A stretch of 64,000 nt of DNA, taken from assembly GCF_010685995.1 (NCBI RefSeq), contig NZ_JAAGWK010000021.1:62001-126000 (forward strand), read 5' to 3'. The stretch comes from Goekera deserti. GTDB taxonomy: Bacteria > Actinomycetota > Actinomycetes > Mycobacteriales > Geodermatophilaceae. Of this stretch, positions 51,669 to 60,495 are shown in pieces; position 1 is the stretch's first letter, and each line of letters begins with the position of its first letter. Both the position numbers and the translations under genes were made by a program. The notes under the pieces were generated by a model. It did not search any database. It worked only from the letters and a program-made list of their open reading frames with translations, and was not told where the DNA came from.

Positions 51669-53335
51669 TGGCACTGCGCGTGGGCAGCGTGCTGGCCGGC
51701 CGGTACGAGATCACCGCACCGATCGCGGCCGGTGGCATGGGCGAGGTGTGGCTGGCCACCGACCGGGTGCTGATGCGCACCGTGGCCGCCAAGGTGCTCA
51801 AGTCCGAGTTCACCGGCGACCCCAGCTTCCTGTCCCGGTTCCGCAACGAGGCCCGGCACACCGCGGCCCTCACCCACCAGAACATCGCCTCGGTCTACGA
51901 CTACGGCGAGACCGAGGCGGACGGCCAGTCGCTGGCCTACCTGGTGATGGAGTACGTCGAGGGCGACCCGCTGGTCACCGTGCTGGCCCAGCGTGGCCGG
52001 CTGAGCCCTGCCGAGACCCTCGACGTCGTCGGGCAGGCCGCCGCCGGGCTGTCCGCGGCGCACCGCGCCGGGGTGGTGCACCGCGACATCAAGCCGGGCA
52101 ACCTGATCGTCCGCCCGGACGGCGTGGTGAAGCTGACCGACTTCGGCATCGCCCGCGCCCGGGACGCCACACCGCTGACCCGCACCGGCATGGTGGTGGG
52201 CACCGCCCAGTACCTCTCCCCGGAGCAGGCCCAGGGCTACGACGTGACGCCGGCCTCCGACGTCTACTCCCTCGGGGTGCTGACCTACGAGTGCCTGGTG
52301 GGCCGCCGTCCCTTCGACGGCGACTCCCAGGTGGCCATCGCCCTCGCCCAGGTCAACCGGCCGCCGCCGCCGCTGCCCGCCGACGTCCCGCCGTCGGTGC
52401 AGGCACTGGTGGAGCGCGCGCTGGCCAAGGACCCGGCCGCGCGCTGGCCGGACGGCGCCGCGTTCGCCGCCGCGGTGCGGCACGTCGCCGCGGGGGGCGG
52501 GCTGGCCCCGCCGACGACCGGCACCCAGGTGCTGGGCGCCGACGCCGGGCGGGATCCGGGGGCAGGGCGGGGGGCAGGGCAGGGGTCGGACGACCGCACC
52601 CGGGTGTTCCCGGCGTCCCCCGGGCCGCGCACCGGGCCGTCCACCGGACCGTCCACCGGTCAGGGCGGCCGGCAGATGCCGCCGCTGCACGGCCCACCGG
52701 TCAACGACCCGACCACCACCTTCCCCCGCGGTGCCGCACTCGGCGGTGCCGCGGGCGCGGGCGCGCTCGCCGGAGGTGCCGCCGGGGGCCGAGGTGCCGC
52801 GGCGTCGTCGCCGGACGCCCCGCCGTCCCGGCGGCGTCGCCTGCTGCTCATCGGCGCAGCGGCCCTGGTCCTGGTGCTCGGCGGCGGTGTCGCCGCCGCG
52901 CAGCTGTTCGACACCGACGAGCGCGGCGGCGGCGTCGCGCCCAGCACCTCGGTGAGCACCAGCACCGCGCCCGCCACGACGTCGCAGTCGGCACCCACCA
53001 CCACCGACCGGGACGACGAGGAGGACGAGCCGACGACCGAGCCGGAGGCCACCACCACCGAGCCGACGGCACCCACCACCACCGCCGTGCCCACGACCAC
53101 GGCGGCGCCCACCACGACCAGCACCCCGGCACCCACCACGACGGCGGCGCCCACCACGACCACGAGTGCGTCCACCCAGACCACCACGACCGCGCCCGGC
53201 AACGGGAACAGCGGCGGGAACGGCGGCGGCACCGGTTCCCCGACGCCGCCCACCCCGACCACGGACGGCGTGGGCGGTGGCGACGGCGACGGTGGCGACG
53301 ACGAGGGTGGCGCGACGGCAGGGCGGGACAGGTGA
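51668..53335 (+). CDS. pknA: PknA, membrane Ser/Thr kinase
   Basis: 555 residues. A kinase domain with the ATP lysine K42 (VAAKVLK), HRD at 138-140 with the normal IKPGN, and DFG at 158-160. The juxtamembrane linker is low-complexity, with one transmembrane helix (LLLIGAAALVLVLGGGVAAAQLF), and the extracellular part is a Thr/Pro stalk without PASTA repeats. It lies between pbpA and pknB as in other actinobacteria. Start is ATG 51668. It is followed by a 205-base gap, so pknB may have its own promoter. Confidence 0.95.
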   Translation: MALRVGSVLAGRYEITAPIAAGGMGEVWLATDRVLMRTVAAKVLKSEFTGDPSFLSRFRNEARHTAALTHQNIASVYDYGETEADGQSLAYLVMEYVEGDPLVTVLAQRGRLSPAETLDVVGQAAAGLSAAHRAGVVHRDIKPGNLIVRPDGVVKLTDFGIARARDATPLTRTGMVVGTAQYLSPEQAQGYDVTPASDVYSLGVLTYECLVGRRPFDGDSQVAIALAQVNRPPPPLPADVPPSVQALVERALAKDPAARWPDGAAFAAAVRHVAAGGGLAPPTTGTQVLGADAGRDPGAGRGAGQGSDDRTRVFPASPGPRTGPSTGPSTGQGGRQMPPLHGPPVNDPTTTFPRGAALGGAAGAGALAGGAAGGRGAAASSPDAPPSRRRRLLLIGAAALVLVLGGGVAAAQLFDTDERGGGVAPSTSVSTSTAPATTSQSAPTTTDRDDEEDEPTTEPEATTTEPTAPTTTAVPTTTAAPTTTSTPAPTTTAAPTTTTSASTQTTTTAPGNGNSGGNGGGTGSPTPPTPTTDGVGGGDGDGGDDEGGATAGRDR

Positions 53336-53540
53336 GGTCACTGGCACCTCCGCGGCGGCCCGGTCCCCGGGCGCACACCCGCGCGTCCCACGTGTGCCCG
53401 ACCCGGGCGGTTACGCTGCCCGGCGGTCACCCCTCGGGTCGACCACGTCCCCGCCGGCGCACGGTGCCGGAACCGGGGGACACCTCGGCACCGGCGCCGG
53501 CCGTTCGCCCGTCCCTGCGCGCAGCCCGAGAGGACCTCCG

Positions 53541-55358
53541 ATGACCACCCCCCAGGTGCTCGGCGAGCGCTATGAGATCGGCGGGGTGCTCGGCCGCGGC
53601 GGCATGGCAGAGGTGCACCGCGGGCGCGACCTGCGGCTGGGTCGCGAGGTGGCCGTCAAGGTGCTGCGCAGCGACCTGGCCCGCGACCCGTCCTTCCAGG
53701 TGCGCTTCCGGCGCGAGGCGCAGGCCTCCGCGTCGCTGAACCACCCGGCGATCGTCGCGGTCTACGACACCGGCGAGGACCGCACCCCGCACGGGGCCAC
53801 GCCCTACATCGTCATGGAGTACGTCGAGGGCGAGACCCTGCGCGACGTGCTGCGCGCCGAGGGCCGGCTCACCCCTGAGCGGGCGATGAGCCTGACCGCC
53901 GACATCTGCGCGGCCCTGGACTTCAGCCACCGCAACGGCATCGTGCACCGCGACGTGAAGCCCGGCAACGTCATGATCACGCCGCAGGGCACCGTCAAGG
54001 TGATGGACTTCGGCATCGCCCGGGCCGTCTCGGACTCCGCCGCGACCATGACCTCCACCGCCGCGGTCATCGGCACCGCGCAGTACCTCTCCCCCGAGCA
54101 GGCCCGCGGCGAGGGCGTCGACGCCCGCTCGGACGTCTACTCCGCCGGCTGCCTGCTGTACGAGCTGGTCACCGGGGCACCGCCGTTCACCGGCGACTCC
54201 CCCGTCGCGGTCGCCTACCAGCACGTGCGGGAGGACCCGAAGACGCCGTCGTCGATCAACCCGGAGATCCCGCCGGAGCTCGACGCGATCCTGCTGAAGT
54301 CGATGAGCAAGAACCCGGCCAACCGGTACCAGAGCGCCGCCGAGATGCGCAGCGACCTGCTGCGCGCCGTCGCCGGCCAGCGCGTCGAGGCCACCCCGGT
54401 GATGGGCGAGGCGGAGCGCACGTCGCTGATCGCCACCACCGGTGGTTACGGCGAGGGCGACTGGGACGACGAGGACGAGGCCGCGGCGGCCCGCCGCCGG
54501 CGCGGGATCATCGCCGCGGTGGTGGCCCTGCTGGTGGTGCTGATCGGCGTCGTCGCGGTCGTGGTCGTCATGAACAGCGGCGACGACGCCCCGCCGCCCA
54601 CCACGTCGGTGACCGTGCCCGCCGGTCTGGTGACCATGACCCGGGACGAGGCGGTCGCCGCCCTGCAGGCCGTGGGCCTGGACTTCACCGAGACGTCCGC
54701 CGAGAGCACCGCCGAGCAGCTGAACACGGTGCTCAGCACCGACCCGCCCAGCGGCGCCTCCGTCGACCCGGGCGCCAGCGTGGCCCTGGTCATCGGGGCC
54801 GGGCCGGGCACCATCACGATCCCGCAGGTCGTCGGTCTCAGCCAGGAGGACGCGATCAGCAACCTGAGGACGCAGGGCTTCACCACCCCGCCGAGCACCC
54901 GCCAGGTGAGCTCGCTGGAGCCGGAGGGCACCGTGGTGTCCGTCGACCCGCCCTTCAACGCGGCCGTGGCGCCGGACAGCTCGATCACCCTGGGCGTCTC
55001 CACCGGCTCGGTCACGCTGCCCGACGTCCGCAACCAGACCGAGCAGGACGCCCGCAACGCGCTCATCGAGGCCGGCTTCGAGGAGGGCGACATCCTGCGG
55101 ATGGACGTCGAGCGCGACGACGTGGCGCCGGACACCGTGGTCGGCTCCGACCCGGCACCCCAGACCCAGGTGAGCGCCGGCCAGGAGATCACCCTGCAGG
55201 TGGCCGTCCCCACGCCCGCCACGACGCCGACGACACCGTCCGCCCCCACCACCGGCCCGACGTCCGGGCCCATCGGCACGACCACGCCGACGGCACCGAC
55301 CACGACGACCCCGCCGGCCGCCCCCTCCCTCGCCCCCCTCCCCCTCCCCGGCGGCTGA
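53541..55358 (+). CDS. pknB: PknB, membrane Ser/Thr kinase with PASTA domains
   Basis: 605 residues. Kinase domain with K40 (AVK), D138 and K140 in HRDVK, DFG at 156-158, and activation-loop Thr171 and Thr173, the same numbering as the two autophosphorylation sites of mycobacterial PknB. One transmembrane helix (IIAAVVALLVVLIGVVAVVVV), then three PASTA domains (VTMTRDEAVAALQAVGLDF, IPQVVGLSQEDAISNLRTQGF, LPDVRNQTEQDARNALIEAGF) that sense muropeptides, and a Thr/Pro tail. Start is ATG 53541 after GAGAGGA. Confidence 0.97.
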   Translation: MTTPQVLGERYEIGGVLGRGGMAEVHRGRDLRLGREVAVKVLRSDLARDPSFQVRFRREAQASASLNHPAIVAVYDTGEDRTPHGATPYIVMEYVEGETLRDVLRAEGRLTPERAMSLTADICAALDFSHRNGIVHRDVKPGNVMITPQGTVKVMDFGIARAVSDSAATMTSTAAVIGTAQYLSPEQARGEGVDARSDVYSAGCLLYELVTGAPPFTGDSPVAVAYQHVREDPKTPSSINPEIPPELDAILLKSMSKNPANRYQSAAEMRSDLLRAVAGQRVEATPVMGEAERTSLIATTGGYGEGDWDDEDEAAAARRRRGIIAAVVALLVVLIGVVAVVVVMNSGDDAPPPTTSVTVPAGLVTMTRDEAVAALQAVGLDFTETSAESTAEQLNTVLSTDPPSGASVDPGASVALVIGAGPGTITIPQVVGLSQEDAISNLRTQGFTTPPSTRQVSSLEPEGTVVSVDPPFNAAVAPDSSITLGVSTGSVTLPDVRNQTEQDARNALIEAGFEEGDILRMDVERDDVAPDTVVGSDPAPQTQVSAGQEITLQVAVPTPATTPTTPSAPTTGPTSGPIGTTTPTAPTTTTPPAAPSLAPLPLPGG

Positions 55359-55377
55359 CCCACCCCACGCCCGCTCC

Positions 55378-55475
55378 CTGTACAGAGAGCGCGACGCCTT
55401 CTGCACAAAGGCTCGCTGCTTTCTGTACAGAGAGCGTCGTCCTGCTGTGCAGGAAGGGTTGCGCCTGCGGTACAG
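55378..55475. repeat. Five CTGTACAG-like sites at 22-23 base spacing
   Basis: CTGTACAG at 55378, CTGCACAA at 55401, CTGTACAG at 55423, CTGTGCAG at 55445 and CGGTACAG at 55468. Start-to-start steps are 23, 22, 22 and 23. Flanking bases (GAGAGCG after the first and third) also repeat, so this is a degenerate tandem array in the gap between the convergent pknB and pabA genes. Confidence 0.8.
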
Positions 55476-55496
55476 GGGGAGGGCGTCGGACTGTGG

Positions 55497-56156
55497 TCAG
55501 ACGGTGGCGACCTGGAGGCGGCGGACGGTGGCGGCGGCCGCCTGGACGGCGGCCGGGTCGACCGGGACGCCGCAGCCGGCGAGCCAGGTCGCCAGCATCC
55601 GGTGGCCGCCCTCGGTGAGCACCGACTCCGGGTGGAACTGCACGCCCTCGATCGGCAGCTCGCGGTGCCGCAGCGCCATCACGATGCCGGACGGCGTGCG
55701 CCCGGTGACCTCCAGCTCGGCAGGCACGCTGTCCTCGGCCACCGCCAGCGAGTGGTAGCGGGTGGCGGTGAACGGCGAGGGCAGGCCGGCCAGCACGCCG
55801 GCGCCCTCGTGCACCACCGAGCTGGTCTTGCCGTGCAGCAGCTCGGGGGCGCGCACCACCCGGCCGCCGAAGGCCTCGGCGATCGCCTGGTGGCCCAGGC
55901 ACACCCCGAGCACCGGCAGGCCCGCGCCGGCGGCGGCCCGCACCATCGGCACGGTGACCCCGGCGTCGGTCGGCGTCCCGGGGCCGGGGGACAGCAGCAC
56001 GCCGGCGACGTCCAGGTCGGCGAGCTCGTCGACGTCGACCTCGTCGTTGCGGCGCACCAGGCAGCCCACGCCGAGCTGCCCCAGGTACTGCACGAGGTTG
56101 TAGACGAAGCTGTCGAAGTTGTCGACCACCAGCACCTGCGGCCGGGGAGTTGTCAC
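55497..56156 (-). CDS. pabA: PabA/TrpG-type glutamine amidotransferase
   Basis: 219 residues, class I glutamine amidotransferase: VVDNFDSFVYNLVQYL, LLSPGPGTP, VLGVCLGHQAIAE with the nucleophile Cys, and the His-Glu pair in GVQFHPESVLTEGG. It supplies ammonia for aminodeoxychorismate or anthranilate synthesis with a PabB or TrpE partner encoded elsewhere. Its place beside pknB is conserved in actinobacteria. Start is GTG 56156, overlapping the small membrane protein stop by three bases. Confidence 0.94.
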   Translation of the reverse strand: MTTPRPQVLVVDNFDSFVYNLVQYLGQLGVGCLVRRNDEVDVDELADLDVAGVLLSPGPGTPTDAGVTVPMVRAAAGAGLPVLGVCLGHQAIAEAFGGRVVRAPELLHGKTSSVVHEGAGVLAGLPSPFTATRYHSLAVAEDSVPAELEVTGRTPSGIVMALRHRELPIEGVQFHPESVLTEGGHRMLATWLAGCGVPVDPAAVQAAAATVRRLQVATV

Positions 56157-56311
56157 TGGTCCACCGTCACGTCGTCGTAGGGGAGATGGGGCGCGATCGC
56201 GGGGAAGACCACGAACAGCAGCAGCGCGCTGACCGCGGCGACGAGCAGCAGCGCGAGGACCGCCTTGCTGGCCGTCCCGCCGGGCAGGTGGCGCCAGATC
56301 CAGGTGTACAC
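56153..56311 (-). CDS. 52-residue single-pass membrane protein between sortase and pabA
   Basis: Short protein missed by length filters: begins VYTWIWRHLPGG, has one hydrophobic helix (AVLALLLVAAVSALLLFVVFPAIA) and ends APHLPYDDVTVDQ. Start is GTG 56311 with GGAG six bases upstream. Its stop overlaps the pabA GTG start. A similar small protein in this position is known from other actinobacteria, with no assigned function. Confidence 0.8.
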   Translation of the reverse strand: MYTWIWRHLPGGTASKAVLALLLVAAVSALLLFVVFPAIAPHLPYDDVTVDQ

Positions 56312-56333
56312 GAGGGGCTCCGCGTCGTCTCGG

Positions 56334-57164
56334 TCAGTCGCCGGTCAGGGCGGGTGGGCCGCCGGGGGCGTCGGCCTTGGCCACCGGCGCGCCGTCCAGC
56401 CGCGCGTGCACGACCAGCCGCTGGCGGGCGGAGTACTTCGGGTGGCAGGTGGTCAGCGTCAGGTAGGAGCCGGTCGCGGGCGCTGCCGGGTCGGCGTCCG
56501 GGGTCGGGGAGATGACGTCGACGTCGGTGGGGCTGACGACCTGCTGCCCGGGGATGCCGCTGGGGTCGGCGAGCAGGTCGCCGGTCGCCGGGTCGCCCAG
56601 CACGCGGTAGACGAACCAGGCGTCCGCCGTCTCCAGCACGACCGGGTCGCCGGGGCGCAGCCGGTCCAGGTCGAGGAACGGCGACCCGGTGCCCACCCGG
56701 TGCCCCGCGATGCCGACGTTGCCGGGCTGGCCGGGCATCGCGGTGCCCACGTAGTGGCCGGGCCCCTGCTCCAGCTGCTCCGGTCCGGTGCCCTCGACGA
56801 CCGCCCGGGACCAGTCCGGACCCAGCCGGGGCACGTGCAGGAACCCCACGCCCTGCCCCAGCGGCACCTGGGCCGGCGGCGCGGCCGGCGCGGCGGCGAC
56901 CGTGGGGTCCTCCGGGGCGCCGTCCCAGGTGGCACGCAGCTCGTCGGCGACCGCGTCCTGCCGCCGGTCGGCGAACAGGTCGGTGACGTACAGCTCATAG
57001 ACGACGAAGAGCAGCACCACCAGCCCGGCGGTCACCAGCGTCTGCCCGACGCCGCGGGCCACGGTGCGCCACAGGTCTCCGGGGCGGCGGTCGCGGTCCT
57101 GCCCCGCGGGGGAGCCGGTCGTCGGGGTGCTCACGGACTGCCCCCCTGGACGGGCCCCGGGCAT
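56334..57164 (-). CDS. Class E sortase
   Basis: 276 residues. One N-terminal transmembrane helix (QTLVTAGLVVLLFVVYELYV), a Pro/Ala stalk, and a sortase domain with the catalytic His in GIAGHRVGTGSPF, Cys in TLTTCHPKYS and Arg in ARQRLVVHA. Class E sortases anchor LAxTG-type proteins to the cell wall. ATG 57164 overlaps the DUF881 stop by one base; GTG 57134 is an alternative with a better ribosome site. Confidence 0.9.
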   Translation of the reverse strand: MPGARPGGQSVSTPTTGSPAGQDRDRRPGDLWRTVARGVGQTLVTAGLVVLLFVVYELYVTDLFADRRQDAVADELRATWDGAPEDPTVAAAPAAPPAQVPLGQGVGFLHVPRLGPDWSRAVVEGTGPEQLEQGPGHYVGTAMPGQPGNVGIAGHRVGTGSPFLDLDRLRPGDPVVLETADAWFVYRVLGDPATGDLLADPSGIPGQQVVSPTDVDVISPTPDADPAAPATGSYLTLTTCHPKYSARQRLVVHARLDGAPVAKADAPGGPPALTGD

Positions 57165-57907
57165 CAGCGTGCCGTGGCGAACTCGAGGTCGAGCGTGCCA
57201 TCGTAGGCGGGCAGGACCACGTCCGACCGGTCCCTCACCCGAAAGGTGAGCCCGAAGTCCTCCACGGCCTGCTCGAACACGTCGATGCCCGGGGAGTCGG
57301 CCAGCTCGGCCCGGATCGCGGTCACGTCGCCGATCGCGGTGATCACGAACGGCGGGGAGTACGTGCGGCCCTGCAGCAGCAGCGTGTTGCCGACGCAGCG
57401 CACCGCGCTGGTGGCGATCAGCCGCCGGCCCATCACCGCGACCCCGTCGGCGCCCGCCGCCCACACCGCGTTGACCACGGCCTGGACGTCGGACTGGTGG
57501 ATCACCACGTCGTCGGCGCGGGCGCCCACCGGCAGCGAGCCGTCCGCCCGCCGGGGGGCGTCGTCCAGGGTGATCTCCACCCCGCGGCCGGTGAGCGCAC
57601 TGAACCCGGCGGACGTCGCCCCGGCGTCGGCGGCCTCCCGGGCGGCGGCGACCGCGCCGTCGCGCCGGGCGGCGAGCTCGTTGAGGCGCTCGACCTCGGT
57701 GCGCAGCCGGTCCAGCTCGGTGCTCTGCCGGGCGTTGGCCGCCTCCCGCTCACGGATCAGCCCGGACAGCTGGCCGGTGTCCCCGCCGCGCAGGTCGGTG
57801 CCCTGCGCCGTCTGCCCCGAGGTGGCGAACAGCAACCCGGCCATCAGCGCCACCACGGGCACCAGCGCGGCCCAGCCGGACCGGAGCTGCAGGCTCGGGC
57901 GGGGCAT
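57164..57907 (-). CDS. DUF881 family membrane-anchored protein
   Basis: 247 residues. One N-terminal hydrophobic segment (WAALVPVVALMAGLLFATS), a coiled-coil (REREAANARQSTELDRLRTEVERLNELAARR), then the DUF881 fold with GRGVEITLDDAPR, VIHQSDVQAVVNAVWAAGADGVAVMGRRLI and PPFVITAIGD. The family is regularly next to crgA and sortase genes; its role is unknown. Start is ATG 57907 with AGGAGG upstream. Confidence 0.9.
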   Translation of the reverse strand: MPRPSLQLRSGWAALVPVVALMAGLLFATSGQTAQGTDLRGGDTGQLSGLIREREAANARQSTELDRLRTEVERLNELAARRDGAVAAAREAADAGATSAGFSALTGRGVEITLDDAPRRADGSLPVGARADDVVIHQSDVQAVVNAVWAAGADGVAVMGRRLIATSAVRCVGNTLLLQGRTYSPPFVITAIGDVTAIRAELADSPGIDVFEQAVEDFGLTFRVRDRSDVVLPAYDGTLDLEFATAR

Positions 57908-58093
57908 CGGGGACCTCCTGGCTGGGCGGGACGCGCGGACCGGGGCGGCGTACCGGCCCCACGGTGGCACCCCGACCGGGTCAGGTCGGCGTGCGACGCG
58001 CCTGGTCGCGCACGAACAGGGACCCTGTGCAGCTTAGGCTGGTGCGCGACGCGGCCGGGAGACGAGCGACCGGCCCTGGAGGGAGTTCGTCCG

Positions 58094-58366
58094 GTGCCCA
58101 AGTCCAAGGTGCGCAAGAAGTCGGTCTACACCCCGCCGCAGGGCGTGCTGCCCTCCGCTGCCGCGCGCAGCGCCGCGGCCGCACCCAGCCCGCGCTGGTA
58201 CGCCCCGGTCATGGTCGCGCTGATGGTGATCGGCCTGGTGTGGATCGTCGTCTACTACGTCGCCGGCGACCGCATCCCGTTCATGGTGTCGCTGGGCGCC
58301 TGGAACTTCGCCGTCGGCTTCGGCGCCATGGTGGCCGGCCTGATCATGTCGATGCGCTGGCGCTGA
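58094..58366 (+). CDS. crgA: CrgA, cell-division protein
   Basis: 90 residues: a basic N-terminus (PKSKVRKKSVYTPP), then two transmembrane helices (WYAPVMVALMVIGLVWIVVYYVAG and LGAWNFAVGFGAMVAGLIMSM) with an extracytoplasmic RIPFM loop. CrgA localises FtsI and FtsZ-associated factors at the septum in actinobacteria. Start is GTG 58094 with GGAGGGAG upstream. A strong terminator follows. Confidence 0.95.
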   Translation: MPKSKVRKKSVYTPPQGVLPSAAARSAAAAPSPRWYAPVMVALMVIGLVWIVVYYVAGDRIPFMVSLGAWNFAVGFGAMVAGLIMSMRWR

Positions 58367-58379
58367 CCCACCCGCCCCC

Positions 58380-58410
58380 GAGGCCCCCGTCCCCCAGGGA
58401 CGGGGGCCTC
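58380..58410 (+). terminator. Terminator of crgA
   Basis: GAGGCCCCCGTCCC and GGGACGGGGGCCTC form a perfect 14-base stem with a three-base loop, 13 bases after the crgA stop. Confidence 0.85.
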
Positions 58411-59211
58411 GTGCGTTCTCGGCCCCGACCACCGGCCGTCGGACGCCGCCCGGACCGACCCTGGTCGTCCGCTGTCCACAGGACGGGGCTGTGCTGCCCC
58501 TCGGGACGCCGCGGTACCGCAGCCGCTGCGGACACGGCCGGGGACGACGCGACGCGCCCGGGCGGACTGCTCCGTCCAGGCCCTGCCGACCCTCCCGGCC
58601 GGGTCGACTCGACGACCGGTCGACGGGCCGGGGACGGCGACCTCGACCCCCCTGCTTCCACAGGCCCCCCGCCGGGGTTTCCCTCAGGTTTGTCCACCGC
58701 TGTGGACAGACGCCGGGGGTCCGAGCGCCCCGATGGGCCCCGAAGTCCCGGACGACCGCGGGAGAGAGCGCCGGGCCCGTCCCCAACTACACCGGTGTAA
58801 GTCCGTCCCCAGTTGTGCACACAGCTGTGGAGAGCGGGGGACGGCCGCGAAGGCGGCGTGTCCGGCCCGTGACACGCCGTCATGGTGACCGTCGCCGGGT
58901 CACCGGCCGACCCGCGAGTCACACGCGTCCCACCATCCACGGCGCGCCCGACGGAACGGCCCCTCACACCGCATCCGGAGCCCCTGCCGGGGGCCACCCG
59001 GGTCGCCGTCCACAGTGGTCGTCCCCCGGGCACCGGTGGACATGTGGACCCGCCTGTGGACGACGGAAGGCGTCGTCCGGCCTGCCCCACCGGTCCCGCC
59101 CACCCCGGGCGAGGAGAGGGCAGGTGAGCTGGCCAGGACGCAGCACAGCCCCCGTCCGCGGGCGGACGAGGGCTGTGCTGGCGGGGTGGGGGCGGCGCGG
59201 GGGGCCGCCGG
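58411..59211. other. Gene-free region with clustered DnaA-box-like 9-mers
   Basis: No coding region is supported in this stretch between crgA and the thiolase end. Near matches to the actinobacterial DnaA box TTGTCCACA occur at 58472 (CTGTCCACA), 58690 (TTGTCCACC), 58701 (inverted CTGTCCACA), 58813 (TTGTGCACA), 59006 (CCGTCCACA), 59043 (inverted, GGGTCCACA) and 59055 (inverted, TCGTCCACA). A 12-base palindrome TACACCGGTGTA lies at 58788-58799. Confidence 0.65.
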
Positions 59212-60372
59212 TCAGGCGTCGAGCAGCTCCAGCAGGGTGGCGTTGGCCATGCCGCCGCCCTCGCACATCGTCTGCAGGCCGTAGCGGGTGCCGGTGGCGT
59301 GCATGTGGTGCACCAGGGTGGTGGTGATGCGCGCGCCGGAGCCGCCGAGCGGGTGGCCCAGGGCGATGGCGCCGCCGTTGACGTTGATCCGGGACGGGTC
59401 GGCCCCGAGGTCGTGCAGCCAGGCCAGCGGCACCGGCGCGAAGGCCTCGTTGACCTCGTACACGCCGATGTCGGCCAGCGCGACCCCGGAGCGCTGCAGC
59501 AGCTTCTGCGTGGCCGGGATGGGCGCGGTGAGCATGATGACCGGGTCGTCGCCGGCCATCACGGTGGTGTGCACCCGCACGATCGGGGTCAGCCCGAGCT
59601 CGCGGGCCTTCTCCGACGTGGTCACCAGCAGCGCGGCCGCGCCGTCGGAGATCTGGCTGGCGTTGCCGGCGCTGATCACGCCGTCGGGCTTGAACGGGGT
59701 CTTGAGCGAGGCGAGCTTCTCCAGCGTGCCACCGGCGCGGATGCCCTCGTCCGCGCTGACCACGGTGCCGTCGGGGGTGGTGACCGGGGCGATCTGCTCG
59801 TCGAAGGCACCGTCGGCCTGCGCCTTGGCCGCCTTCTCGTGCGAGGAGAGCGAGTACTCGTCGAGCTGGGTGCGGGACAGGCCCCAGCGCTCGGCGATCA
59901 TCTCCGCGCCCACGCCCTGGTTGGGGTGCACGCCGTCGTAGCGCTGCAGGAACGCCTCCGACCAGGGCCGGCCCGGCGTGCCCTCGCCGGTCGAGGACCC
60001 CATGGGCACCCGGCTCATGGCCTCCACACCGCCGGCGACGATGACGTCGGCCTGGCCGCTGATCACCGTCGCGGCGGCGAACGCCAGCGCCTGCTGGGAG
60101 GAGCCGCACTGCCGGTCGATGGTGGTGGCCGGCACGGTCTCCGGCCAGCCGGCGGTGAGCACCGCGTTGCGCCCGATGTTGGCCGCCTGCTCGCCGACCT
60201 GGCTCACGCAGCCCCAGAACACGTCCTCGACCTCGGCCGGGTCGATCCCGGCGCGCTGCACCAGCGCGCCGAGCACGTGCGCGGAGAGGTCGACGGGGTG
60301 CACGCCGGACAGCCCCCCTCCCCGCTTGCCCACCGGGGTGCGCACGGCCTGGCAGATGACGGCATCTCGCAT
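59212..60372 (-). CDS. Acetyl-CoA acetyltransferase family thiolase
   Basis: 386 residues. Thiolase landmarks: the nucleophile Cys in DRQCGSSQQAL, VAGGVEAMSRVPMG, YEVNEAFAPVPLAW, NVNGGAIALGHPLGGSGAR (catalytic His) and the second Cys in QTMCEGGGMANA. It condenses or cleaves acetyl-CoA units; direction cannot be read from sequence. Start is ATG 60372 with GAGGAG nine bases upstream; the longer frame adds an unconserved leader. Confidence 0.93.
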   Translation of the reverse strand: MRDAVICQAVRTPVGKRGGGLSGVHPVDLSAHVLGALVQRAGIDPAEVEDVFWGCVSQVGEQAANIGRNAVLTAGWPETVPATTIDRQCGSSQQALAFAAATVISGQADVIVAGGVEAMSRVPMGSSTGEGTPGRPWSEAFLQRYDGVHPNQGVGAEMIAERWGLSRTQLDEYSLSSHEKAAKAQADGAFDEQIAPVTTPDGTVVSADEGIRAGGTLEKLASLKTPFKPDGVISAGNASQISDGAAALLVTTSEKARELGLTPIVRVHTTVMAGDDPVIMLTAPIPATQKLLQRSGVALADIGVYEVNEAFAPVPLAWLHDLGADPSRINVNGGAIALGHPLGGSGARITTTLVHHMHATGTRYGLQTMCEGGGMANATLLELLDA

Positions 60373-60495
60373 GGGGGACCACTCCTCGTCGACTGGCTCG
60401 AACCGGTGCGCACCGGTGGCGGTGGGCACCCTCGCCGCATCGTAACCCCGTTGGCCGTCAGTGCTGACTGTTCCCGACCTGGGACGCTGGGCGAC

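Noticed and set aside
58344-59090. 248-residue minus-strand frame in the crgA-thiolase gap
   Set aside because: Low-complexity Gly/Arg/Ser translation without start signals; overlaps the terminator and DnaA-like boxes.
58411-59211. The region as oriC
   Set aside because: DnaA-box-like sites are present, but no AT-rich unwinding element and no dnaA/dnaN; gene order puts oriC beyond the right edge.
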